This document shows positions 8,289 through 16,600 of a stretch of 62,542 bases of DNA, piece after piece; the stretch's first letter is position 1; each line of letters begins with the position of its first letter. Origin of the DNA: Pseudomonas sp. QTF5. GTDB taxonomy: Bacteria; Pseudomonadota; Gammaproteobacteria; Pseudomonadales; Pseudomonadaceae. The stretch spans positions 1-62,542 of the forward strand of contig NZ_AZRW02000037.1 in assembly GCF_000512695.2 (NCBI RefSeq). Reading direction: 5' to 3'. A model generated the notes under the pieces. It worked only from the letters and a program-made list of their open reading frames with translations. It did no database searches and was not told the DNA's origin. A program made the position numbers and the translations under genes.

Positions 8289-8500
8289 AGTCAAAATCCT
8301 AGTTGAGGAGCTGACACATTCGTTTCCAAGCGAATGGGTGACAGCTATGCGCAGGTTGGAAAACCGGGAAACTAGGAACCGGCACGCCCGAAGGCGTCCC
8401 ACGCACAGCTGTCATAACTCATGATCACAAAAACGAGCAATCATGATGGGGGCGCTGTTGCGGCTAGTATTCGACGGGTTTCCAAGCCCGATCGCTGAAT
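8289..8500 (-). promoter_or_regulatory. Structured 5' leader, candidate cis-regulatory RNA
   Basis: Read as minus-strand RNA: P1 GACAGCUGUGCG (8413-8402) pairs with CGCAUAGCUGUC (8351-8340), 12 bp with one G-U. P1 encloses P2 ACGCC-UUCG-GGCGU (8397-8384) and P3 GGUU-UUCC-AACC (8365-8354). P4 CAUUCG-CUUGGAAA-CGAAUG (8336-8317) and an upstream P5 GGG-CUUGGAAA-CCC (8490-8475) share the same loop with different stems. That loop (UUGGAAA) is complementary to UUUCCAA inside P3. AGCUGUCAC (8346-8338) can leave P1 and instead pair with GUGUCAGCU (8317-8309) just above the RBS. A further hairpin lies at 8419-8446. No small ORF with a good RBS is evident. The rest of the gap, 8501-8635, shows nothing I recognise. 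Confidence 0.6.
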
Positions 8501-8635
8501 GGTCAGCGACGTCCGGAGAGTATCCCGCCGAAGAAAAGCCCAACAAGGCATCAAAGTGCCCATATACGAGATTCGGAGTTTGCCTACAACGTTTGCGGGC
8601 GTCATCCGATATTGCGACACCTTAAGTAAACGAAA

Positions 8636-9985
8636 CTAAACGCGCGCACTTTTTTGCGCACGCTTGGCTTTGGGAGCGGCGGCGCGCTGGGCCTTGATGC
8701 GTTCCAGCAGCACGCTGGCGGGTTCGTCGTTTGGGTCTTGGGGGACGAGTTCGCCGCGGAAGGCTTTGGCCAAGATGCTTTGGGTTAACTGGTCGATACG
8801 GCTTTTGGCTGAGGCGACTTTGGCTTCCAGTTGATCGGCGAAGGCGAAGAGTTGTTCGACGCGGTGGACGATCTCTTGTTGTTCAATTAACGATGGAACA
8901 GGAAACACAAAACTCCTGCACTGAGAAAGTGAAATGTTCACCTGCCCAGCTGAGCCCTTTGTTTCATTAATTATATTTCGCAGATTATCGCCACCTTCAA
9001 GAACGATGGTAATCCAGCCAGATATTATTCTGCTGCTCGGTCTGAAGAGTGTGATCGCTTGATTAATGTTCCACTCTTCATGGCTTGCTGGAATTGTTGC
9101 GATCTTGCCAAGCGGCGGCCCAACGATGTTCATGATGACATCGCCAGGCTTTGCAATGGATTTTGCGGATGACCCCTTGTGTATTGCTTCTGTTATGCAT
9201 TGCGCACGATAGTCAAAGTCAACTTTTTGATTGACGATGTTGTAGACCTTCAAAAAGGGAACGCCGCGGTCAGTAAATCCTTCTCTCGGTGTTCCTCCGC
9301 TTTGAACTTTATCGCAAGCATCAGCGGCTTTTTGATATGACCATTCAGGCTGTTTTCCATCTCGCCAGCTCTCTGTCAACCGCCCGGAAACTGCTGCAGC
9401 GAGGACGGATTGGCGAAAGCGTTTGAGCAGGGTGGGGATGGCGTCGATGCGGGCTTTGAGGGTGTCTACCTGAGTCAGCAGTTCATCAAGTTTTTGGGCT
9501 ATGCGGATTTGTTCGGCAGATGGTGGAACCAACACAGGGTAGTTTTCAACAAACTGTTTTGGTACACGGCGTAGGCCTACTGCTCCGGTCATGTTCGATG
9601 CGCCTTCACGCATGAATCCACGGCTTTTAACTAACGCCAGCAGATATTTGGCTGACACCTCTTCATTACATGGACGCAGTACAAAAAATTCGCTGCTTCC
9701 CGCACCTATACCATTAGGTAGACCTTCAACAAACGCGGCTTTGCCGTTTTCAAAGCAAGGAGTCACTTTGGCGAATATTACGTCGCCATTTTTAAAATTC
9801 GTATAGGCCTTCTTGATGTCGCCCCAGCTGCGATCACTAAAACGCAACTTGTCCCGGAAATTGGTCGGGGCGTGGGACATGGGCACAAAGCCTGCTGCCA
9901 AGTGATCATCGAAAGCCTGCTTGGGATTTATGTCAGCAACATCGCGAATGCAAGCGGTTACCCACCCCGTTGGCAACTCATTCAT
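8636..9985 (-). CDS. hsdS: Type I restriction enzyme specificity subunit HsdS
   Basis: HsdS gives DNA sequence recognition to the R2M2S complex and to the modification enzyme. The 449-residue product has two target-recognition domains (about 1-150 and 210-370). Each is followed by a coiled-coil spacer; SVLAAAVSGRLTE ends the central conserved region, and SILAKAFRGELVPQDPNDEP lies in the C-terminal one. The end is Lys/Ala-rich. The second in-frame ATG (9985) was chosen because an AGGAG is seven bases away; an ATG six bases upstream is almost fused to it. It overlaps the end of hsdM by eight bases. Both recognition domains, especially 8880-9330, look more AT-rich than the conserved parts, as expected of exchanged domains. 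Confidence 0.92.
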   Translation of the reverse strand: MNELPTGWVTACIRDVADINPKQAFDDHLAAGFVPMSHAPTNFRDKLRFSDRSWGDIKKAYTNFKNGDVIFAKVTPCFENGKAAFVEGLPNGIGAGSSEFFVLRPCNEEVSAKYLLALVKSRGFMREGASNMTGAVGLRRVPKQFVENYPVLVPPSAEQIRIAQKLDELLTQVDTLKARIDAIPTLLKRFRQSVLAAAVSGRLTESWRDGKQPEWSYQKAADACDKVQSGGTPREGFTDRGVPFLKVYNIVNQKVDFDYRAQCITEAIHKGSSAKSIAKPGDVIMNIVGPPLGKIATIPASHEEWNINQAITLFRPSSRIISGWITIVLEGGDNLRNIINETKGSAGQVNISLSQCRSFVFPVPSLIEQQEIVHRVEQLFAFADQLEAKVASAKSRIDQLTQSILAKAFRGELVPQDPNDEPASVLLERIKAQRAAAPKAKRAQKSARV

Positions 9986-11525
9986 CCCCATTCTCCTGAG
10001 CAACCACCAATCCCATGACTTCCGCCATCAGTTGCTTCTGTGCGACCACTTCGTCCCCAGCCCCAAGCGCCTTCATCAGCTCTTCCAGTTCATGCAGGGC
10101 TTCGGTCAATTCGGCCATAGCTTCACCGGCCAATATTTCGGGCGCCGGCAAGTCGCTCGCATCAAGACTGGCGGAATCCTTCAGCCAACTGATATCCAGC
10201 GAATCGCCGCGTTGTTCTATCTGCTCGCGCGTAAACACACGGAAGCGACTGAGTTCACCGATGCCTTCGACATTCTCCGCACGCGAGCTGTTGCCGTTGG
10301 CATTGTCCCCGTAGGCATCCTCAAATGGTTTGAGGTGCTGTGCGCCGAAAGGAGTGCGTTTGCCGAAGCTTGGCATATTGCTGCGCAAGTCATAGATCCA
10401 CACACGCTGGGTGCAACCTTGATCCTGACGAGGGTTTTCGATGGCGCCCTTTTGGAAGAACAGCACATTGGTTTTCACGCCCTGAGCGTAAAAGATGCCA
10501 GTGGGCAGGCGCAGGATGGTGTGCAGGTTGCACTTGTCCATCAGGTCACGGCGCACATCGGTGCCGACGCCCGCTTCGAACAGCACGTTGTCGGGTAGCA
10601 CTACGGCGGCGCGGCCTCCGGGTTTCAGCCCACGGTAAATGTGCTGGAGAAAGGCCAACTGTTTGTTACTGGTCTTGTAGGTCAGGTCATCGCGGGTCGG
10701 GCCGCCGCCACCCTTGGCGGTGCCGAACGGTGGGTTGGACAGGATGACATCCACTTTCGGCAGATTGGCCCCGGTTTGACCGAGTGCATTGCCCAAGTGC
10801 ACCACACCTTCCTCATCACCTTCCATGCCGTGCAGCAGGGTGTTCATCAGCGCCAGGCGGCGGGTGCCAGGCACCAGCTCTACGCCGACAAAGGCGCGGT
10901 TGCGCTGGAAGCTTCGAGTTTTTTCATCAAGATCATAGTGATCGTCGGTGTGGCTCTTGATGTAGGCATCGGCAGCAATCAAGAAGCCCGCGGTACCTGC
11001 TGCCGGATCCTGAATGGTTTCAAGGGGCTGGGGCTTGATGCAGTTGATGATGCTGTCGATCAACGGGCGCGGGGTGAAGTACTGACCGGCACCGGATTTG
11101 GTTTCGCTGGCATTCTTTTCCAGCAGGCCTTCATAAAGGTCACCAAGGCCATCGCGACGGGCGCTGAACCAGTCGATGCCGTCGAGGCTTTTGATCAGTT
11201 GTTCCAGATGGCGCGGCTCTTTGAGGCGGGTCTGGGCATCGGCGTAGATGGCGGCGATCAACGGGTCGGTATTTTTGCCCAGATCGAGCAGCATCTGCCG
11301 GTAGTGGTTCAGCAGATTCAGACCGGATTTTCCATTCAGGTCCGGCCAGCGCGCCCCTTCGGGCAGCTTGTGGCTGAAGCTGTCGTTGTTCTGAACCTGT
11401 TCGAATTCCATCTTGATGAACAGCAGCAGCACCAGCTCGGTGACGTAGTCGCTGTAGTTGATGCCGTCGTCGCGCAGGACGTCGCAAAGGTTCCAGAGCT
11501 TCTGGACGATGTCGCTGTTGTTCAT
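9978..11525 (-). CDS. hsdM: Type I restriction-modification DNA methyltransferase HsdM
   Basis: HsdM is an N6-adenine methyltransferase that protects the host recognition site. In 515 residues it has the N-terminal HsdM domain (about 8-120), GQYFTPRPLID at 147-157, SAM-binding motif I DPAAGTAGF at 173-181, and catalytic motif IV NPPF at 264-267. The catalytic residues look intact. It starts 60 bases after the phosphatase gene and overlaps hsdS at its end, so the last two genes are translationally coupled. The RBS is weak (AGAG), which suggests dependence on upstream translation or low expression. Confidence 0.94.
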   Translation of the reverse strand: MNNSDIVQKLWNLCDVLRDDGINYSDYVTELVLLLFIKMEFEQVQNNDSFSHKLPEGARWPDLNGKSGLNLLNHYRQMLLDLGKNTDPLIAAIYADAQTRLKEPRHLEQLIKSLDGIDWFSARRDGLGDLYEGLLEKNASETKSGAGQYFTPRPLIDSIINCIKPQPLETIQDPAAGTAGFLIAADAYIKSHTDDHYDLDEKTRSFQRNRAFVGVELVPGTRRLALMNTLLHGMEGDEEGVVHLGNALGQTGANLPKVDVILSNPPFGTAKGGGGPTRDDLTYKTSNKQLAFLQHIYRGLKPGGRAAVVLPDNVLFEAGVGTDVRRDLMDKCNLHTILRLPTGIFYAQGVKTNVLFFQKGAIENPRQDQGCTQRVWIYDLRSNMPSFGKRTPFGAQHLKPFEDAYGDNANGNSSRAENVEGIGELSRFRVFTREQIEQRGDSLDISWLKDSASLDASDLPAPEILAGEAMAELTEALHELEELMKALGAGDEVVAQKQLMAEVMGLVVAQENGDE

Positions 11526-11585
11526 GGGAAATACTCTAAAAAATGGGTCTGAATATGAGTCGATAAGGATGAGTGGTTCGACTCA

Positions 11586-12269
11586 TCAAGTCGTTCGCGT
11601 GATGACGCTAAGGCAACTGATGTCGTCATCGGTGGGCGGGGCGGGCAGGTGGCCGTCACGCAAAAATGTCTGTTGCTCTTGGGCACATAAACCAGCCCAG
11701 AAGCCATCGCTCGCCAGCAACCACTGTTGGTTTGGGCGGGCAGGCCAGTAATTGATTTCAGGGCTACTCGTTCGCCTGGCGCTGAAGCAGCGGGTCAACG
11801 TATGACGTGACGACGCCAGTGCAATCTGCGCATGGGTGAGGTTGCCTTGCCAGTTTGGGGCGCAATGTACAGCACTCAGCCAGGTGATTTCACCGTCATG
11901 TTCAATTCTGCCCAGGCAGCAGTCACCTTCATGAACAGTGAATGCGACATTGGGAAGTAGGCAAAGCACCAGATAGCTGCAGGCTGCGAGGGGGAAATCG
12001 TCACGTAGCGTCTGATGGCTGCGGGCAATTATCCGCAATAGCGCTTCGGCCAACGGATCTGCGTTCAGTTCAATCGTAGGTAACTGGTTAAAACCGACGG
12101 TTAGATCATCAAGCAGGGCCTGGGCCAATTCACCGCTGCGAGGGTGACTGCTACTGCCGTCGGCAATGAGGTAAATGCTGGCATGTGTATGTGCGGCATG
12201 AGCGGAGACATCACGGTTGTCCGCCGTGAGGGTGCCCGCCTGGGTATGCCATTTAGCAGTTGTGAGCAT
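11586..12269 (-). CDS. PP2C-like (PPM) serine/threonine phosphatase
   Basis: The 227-residue protein shows the ordered metal-binding motifs of PPM phosphatases in short form: IYLIADGSSSHPRSGE at 32-47 (D37), HEGDCCLGRI at 113-122 (D116), LLASDGFWAGL at 184-194 (D188) and DDDISCLSV at 214-222. It would remove phosphate from a Ser/Thr-phosphorylated protein, but no kinase gene is adjacent. Its ATG directly follows the TGA of the nucleotidyltransferase gene (TGAATG), so the two are coupled. A PP2C gene inside a type I hsd operon is unusual. The family call rests on motif order only; the usual GGHAGE core is changed. Confidence 0.72.
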   Translation of the reverse strand: MLTTAKWHTQAGTLTADNRDVSAHAAHTHASIYLIADGSSSHPRSGELAQALLDDLTVGFNQLPTIELNADPLAEALLRIIARSHQTLRDDFPLAACSYLVLCLLPNVAFTVHEGDCCLGRIEHDGEITWLSAVHCAPNWQGNLTHAQIALASSRHTLTRCFSARRTSSPEINYWPARPNQQWLLASDGFWAGLCAQEQQTFLRDGHLPAPPTDDDISCLSVITRTT

Positions 12270-12974
12270 TCAGGCGGTTACCCGGACGATGTGGTGCAAA
12301 CGTTGCCAGATCATCTGCTCACGTTCGCTATCGCCACGAGCGGCATCCTGCACCAGGTAGCCGAAATCGTTGTTCCCCAGCAGTTCTGCCATTGTTTGGG
12401 CCAGGTAGGCTCGGAGTTCAGGGGCGGCAGATTCTACTTCGGTCAACAGTTCTTCTCGGCCGTTAACCAGGTTGAGAATGTCCTCAAGGTCTTGGCTGCC
12501 AAGTGGATTCTGAGCGCCGCGACCGGCGTAGGCTTCGAGTTTACTGGCAAGGAAGTAAGGCGGACTGAACAGGCGAATACGAGAGCCACTCGGTAATTCG
12601 TGCCATTGCGCGGTGGCTAAACCATCGGTGAACCAGCGGTTGTTACAGCCCAATAGGTTGGCGGTTTCAGCATCTTCGGGCATGAAGTCGACTTTCAGTT
12701 CGCCCAGGCGCATGCGGCAGATGACTTCATCCTGCGGCGATTGCTTGAAGCCTTTTTGCTTGAGTTGTTCCACCAGTTGTTGCCACTGGGCATAACCTGT
12801 CAGGTGTACGACCAGATCGACATCGTCGGTGTAGCGCACCTCTTCCAGGCTGAATTCGTCGGTCAGCAACAAGGCTGTCGTGCAACCGCCGACGAAGGCG
12901 ACTTCCAGGCACAAGTCTGCGCCGACCGCCTTGGCGACGACTTCGAGCATCTCAATGTTTTGTGTGCGGCTCAT
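12270..12974 (-). CDS. Nucleotidyltransferase, AbiEii/AbiGii toxin-like
   Basis: The 234-residue protein has the DNA polymerase beta-type nucleotidyltransferase signature: FVGGCTTALLL at 27-37, TDDVDLVV at 49-56 (metal ligands D51 and D53), and a third acidic residue at LKVDF (D96). The later segment ASKLEAYAGRG...SQDLEDILNLVNGR matches the Lys/Asp helix of AbiEii-like proteins. Known members (AbiEii, MenT) nucleotidylate tRNA or other targets and act as toxins paired with wHTH antitoxins; that role is inferred here. It starts two bases after the wHTH gene stop. Confidence 0.75.
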   Translation of the reverse strand: MSRTQNIEMLEVVAKAVGADLCLEVAFVGGCTTALLLTDEFSLEEVRYTDDVDLVVHLTGYAQWQQLVEQLKQKGFKQSPQDEVICRMRLGELKVDFMPEDAETANLLGCNNRWFTDGLATAQWHELPSGSRIRLFSPPYFLASKLEAYAGRGAQNPLGSQDLEDILNLVNGREELLTEVESAAPELRAYLAQTMAELLGNNDFGYLVQDAARGDSEREQMIWQRLHHIVRVTA

Positions 12975-12976
12975 GT

Positions 12977-13615
12977 TTAAAGAATTTTCACGCGCAGAAT
13001 TTGGTTCGCAAGATTGGCTTCCCGAGCATTGCCCAGGCGAACGGCATCGATCAGCGCCAGGTATTCATACAAAAGGGAGTCTTTTTTGACCGCGCCCGGT
13101 ACTGTCTTGAATAGGGGGGTTATGGATTGCCCTTTGCGAGTGCCATAAGCGTCCGGCCAAACGTGGATAAGGTCGCCGCCACTCATCAGCTTGCCCTGCA
13201 ACACGGGGGCGGAAAAGCTTGTTGGAATACCGCGGACAAATTCTGCGGGCTTGACCGGAAATACATAACGCAAGCCATGCTCAATAAAGCCTAATAGTGC
13301 GGTGGTGTTGACCCGAGGTAGCTGGGTGCTTGGGTCTATGCGTAGTAGCCCAATCTGCTGACAGCGCTTGAGTGCGGAGGCGACTTCGGTTTTGCTGATG
13401 CCCAGTGAGGTTTGCAGGGCGCGAACGGAGTAGCTGTCGTGATGCACAGGCGGGTCTTGCTCTGAGCGATCCTCCCAGCCTTGCCATTGGTCGGTGGTGC
13501 CGGTATCGCTTAACTTGATCAGTTCTGCTGTTTCGTTGTCGAGCCTGTGCTGCAGACGCTCGCGCTGCTCCAGACAAATCAGTTTAATCAGCAGAAGTAC
13601 GTCTTGACTCTTCAT
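12977..13615 (-). CDS. Winged-HTH protein, putative antitoxin/repressor of the NTase cassette
   Basis: This 212-residue protein has a helix-turn-helix at about 63-91 (SVRALQTSLGISKTEVASAL). A C-terminal domain follows, with the recurrent segment HGLRYVFPVKPAEFVRGIPTS. It lies upstream of, and almost contiguous with, a nucleotidyltransferase gene, as AbiEi-type antitoxins do relative to AbiEii. A near-perfect 30-bp palindrome lies 17 bases upstream of its start, which fits an autoregulator. The toxin-neutralising role is inference. ATG at 13615. Confidence 0.65.
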   Translation of the reverse strand: MKSQDVLLLIKLICLEQRERLQHRLDNETAELIKLSDTGTTDQWQGWEDRSEQDPPVHHDSYSVRALQTSLGISKTEVASALKRCQQIGLLRIDPSTQLPRVNTTALLGFIEHGLRYVFPVKPAEFVRGIPTSFSAPVLQGKLMSGGDLIHVWPDAYGTRKGQSITPLFKTVPGAVKKDSLLYEYLALIDAVRLGNAREANLANQILRVKIL

Positions 13616-13631
13616 TGGGCCTCGGTTAGCA

Positions 13632-13689
13632 ACTGTCCTTTGTCCTAGGACTGAGGACAGTTTAGGCGTTTTTGCTTAGCGACTGTCAA
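13632..13689 (-). promoter_or_regulatory. Palindromic operator overlapping a candidate internal promoter
   Basis: Bases 13632-13661 form a 30-bp palindrome matching at 13 of 15 positions per arm: outer arms ACTGTCC/GGACAGT, centre GTCCTAGGAC, all concentric. On the minus strand a consensus TTGACA (13689-13684, at the end of hsdR) is followed after 19 bases by TAAACT (13664-13659), which overlaps the palindrome. A repressor bound here would block a promoter serving the wHTH-NTase-PP2C-hsdM-hsdS genes separately from hsdR. Confidence 0.6.
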
Positions 13690-13694
13690 CGGGC

Positions 13695-16600
13695 TCAGCC
13701 GACCTCAGGCCAAAGATTGTCGTTCAAGGCTTCCAGCACCTTATCCAGGTTGCCGCCGAGGTGGCGATTCAAACTCTTGATGCCGCCATCGTTCTGGAAG
13801 GCTTCGTTGACTTGATGTGTGTCGATGATCACCTCGTGCACCAATTGTTTTGCCAAGCGATCAAGCCATTTGCGTTGTACCGGCGTCCATTGCTGAAGGG
13901 CATAGATTTTCTGCATCGCGTTGGCCACACGTTGGTCGAAGGGCAGCAGAGCTTCGCCGATAGCGGCTTGGCGGATGTAACCAATGATGCTGGCAGCGAT
14001 TTCCTGGTTGGTCTGGTTGCGCCAGGCGCTTTTCAGGCTGACTTCGCTGAACCCATGCTGATCCAGTAACAAGCGGACATTGCGCAGTTGTTCGCGAGTG
14101 AGGTCTTTCGGTCGATTGACTACCACGCCCAAGGCTGCGGATTGGTTGAGTTGGCTGTGGACGAAATCGTGGAAGCTTTCGAGGTAATCCTGAGGCTTGT
14201 GATAGGTGCCGTAGCTTTGCTCGCGCACCATCAATTCGTCCCGATGGGTGGAAATAATCGGATAGTTTTCCGAGCCCATCAGGTTGCTGACAGCGTCAAG
14301 CTGGGTAAGCAATTGGCTATGCTGGCGAATAAACTGAGCAGCCTGCTTTGGTCCCAGTTCGTGCAAGTGTTTGTGCAACTTGGCGGGTTCTACCCCCCAA
14401 ATGTCTTCAAGTTCTTGGAGCTTTTTCTTCAGCGAGGGCTTGGATTCAGCTTTGTGGTCAGCCTTGCGCAAAATTCGCATGATGCGCTGGCTGAGTACGT
14501 CGAGCACATCATGGGCGTGGCTACTATCATCCTGGTTGCCGGGAGCGTCGTGACTGGCATCACTGGTGAGTTCGCTGACCAATTGCTCTAGCGAAACATT
14601 CGGGTTCTTCACCAGAGGCTTCATGGTGTCGACAGCTTCCAGGCTGGCGTAGAGGTCGACGGGGTCGTAGATGCGGAAAACCGTTTTGCCAATTTCATCG
14701 CAACGTCGGGTTGCGCGCCCTTTCATCTGTTCATAGAGAATGCGTGAGCGCACCCGGCGCATAAACACCAGGTTGCAGATTTTTGGCACGTCGATGCCGG
14801 TGGTGAGCAGGTCTACGGTAATTGCGATGCTGGGGTTTGGTTCGTTTTTGTACTTACGAATCAGTTGTTCAACTTTGTCACTCTGTCCGGTGATGATTTG
14901 CACGGTTGCTTGGTTGTATTGCTCACCGTAAGCGTCTTTAAAGGCAGCGTTCAGAAGGTTTTTCACCCGTTCGGCATGGGCTTGGTTGACGCAGAAAATC
15001 ATGGTTTTTTCTTCGCCGAAAGGGTCCAGCTCATTGGCTAGGGCATCGCAGATCACTTTGTCAAAAGCAGGCGTGATCACCCGACGGTTGAACGACTCGA
15101 TATTGAAGTTAAGTTCGTCCTCCAATTCGGCGACATCAATTTCACCGGTTTGGGTATCGATGACGCTGACCTTCTCTCCCTTTTCAAATCGGATGCCGTT
15201 TTTGCTGAGCTGGGTTTCGTATCGGATCGGTGGTTCATGGTCGATCAACCAGTCATCCGCCACGGCTTCGCGGTAGCTGTAGGTGAACACCGGTTTACCG
15301 AAAATCTCGCTGGAGTGTTTGGCTGGGGTGGCGGTCAGGCCGATTTTGCAAGCGTCAAAATAATCCAGCACGCGGCGGTACTGCGAGAGGTACTGATTGT
15401 GATCACGAACAGCCAGCTCACCCTCGCTCATCTCTTGATCGAGGGTGTAACCACGGTGGGCTTCGTCAACGATGATGCAGTCGAACTCGCCTACCGACGG
15501 TGGTGTGTCAGAGCGGAAAATGCGGCTTACCATAGCCTGCACGGTGGCCACCTGGATGCGGGTTTCCGCTTCGGCTGCCATATCACCTAGCTCTTTGATG
15601 TCGTAGATCTGAGCGAGTGTGTGGTTTTGCTCAAGGGCGGTGTCATTAAACGAGTCGATAGCCTGTTGGCCGAGAGCGCTGCGGTCGACCAAAAACAGAA
15701 TGCGCTTGAAGCGCTCAGCTTTCAGGAAGCGATACATCAAGCCGATGATGGTGCGAGTTTTACCTGTGCCAGTGGCCATGGCAAGCAAGCAGTCGCGTTG
15801 ATTGTTGGCTAACGCTTGTTCTACTGCATGGATGGCCTTTTCCTGATAATCGCGCAATTTCAGGTAGGCGAAGCCTTCTTCCTTAAGCTTTGCTTCGGCC
15901 TCTGCCTGACTGCGTTTGAGCAGATCCAGTAAGTCATTGGGCGTATGGAAATCTTGCAGGGGGCGGGCAGTGTTGGCCGGGCTGCGTAGATCGCGGAACC
16001 AGGTCCCGGAATGCTCAGCGAGCTGTTTGATGTAAGGGCGACCATTGCAGGCAAAGGCAAAGGGCACTTTGAAATCTGCTCCTTCACCATCATTCCAAGG
16101 GGCGTAGAGGCCGGCGAGTAGCCACGGCTGCTGATGTTCCGGGGTGAACTTGAATTCGCGAGAGTAGCGTGCAGCCTGTGGAATACGGTCTGCAATGTTG
16201 ATACGTTTTCGCTTGGCCTCGACAATGGCTACCGGCATCAAACCTGCGAACAAGACATAGTCGGCACAGGCTTTTGGGCTGCTGGTAGGCCATTCAGCAA
16301 TTGCTCTATTCTTGCCATTCTCGGGACGTGCGCCTTTTCCATAGGTCAGGTCGAGGGAGTCGGCTTCCCAGCCAGCATCGAGCAACTGCTGGTCGATGAG
16401 GATGCGGGTGAGGTCTTCACTCAAATCGAACTTATGGGTGGCCTGCATGGTGTTATGCATGACCTGTGACGAAGCTTGAGGCTGAGTCAAAAGTTGAATT
16501 TGCAAAGCTTTGATGCGCTGCTCGTGCTCAGCGCGCAACTTCTCCAGCTCGGCTTCATGCTGTTTGGCTTGCTGCTGGTAAAGGCGAGATTCGGCATCCA

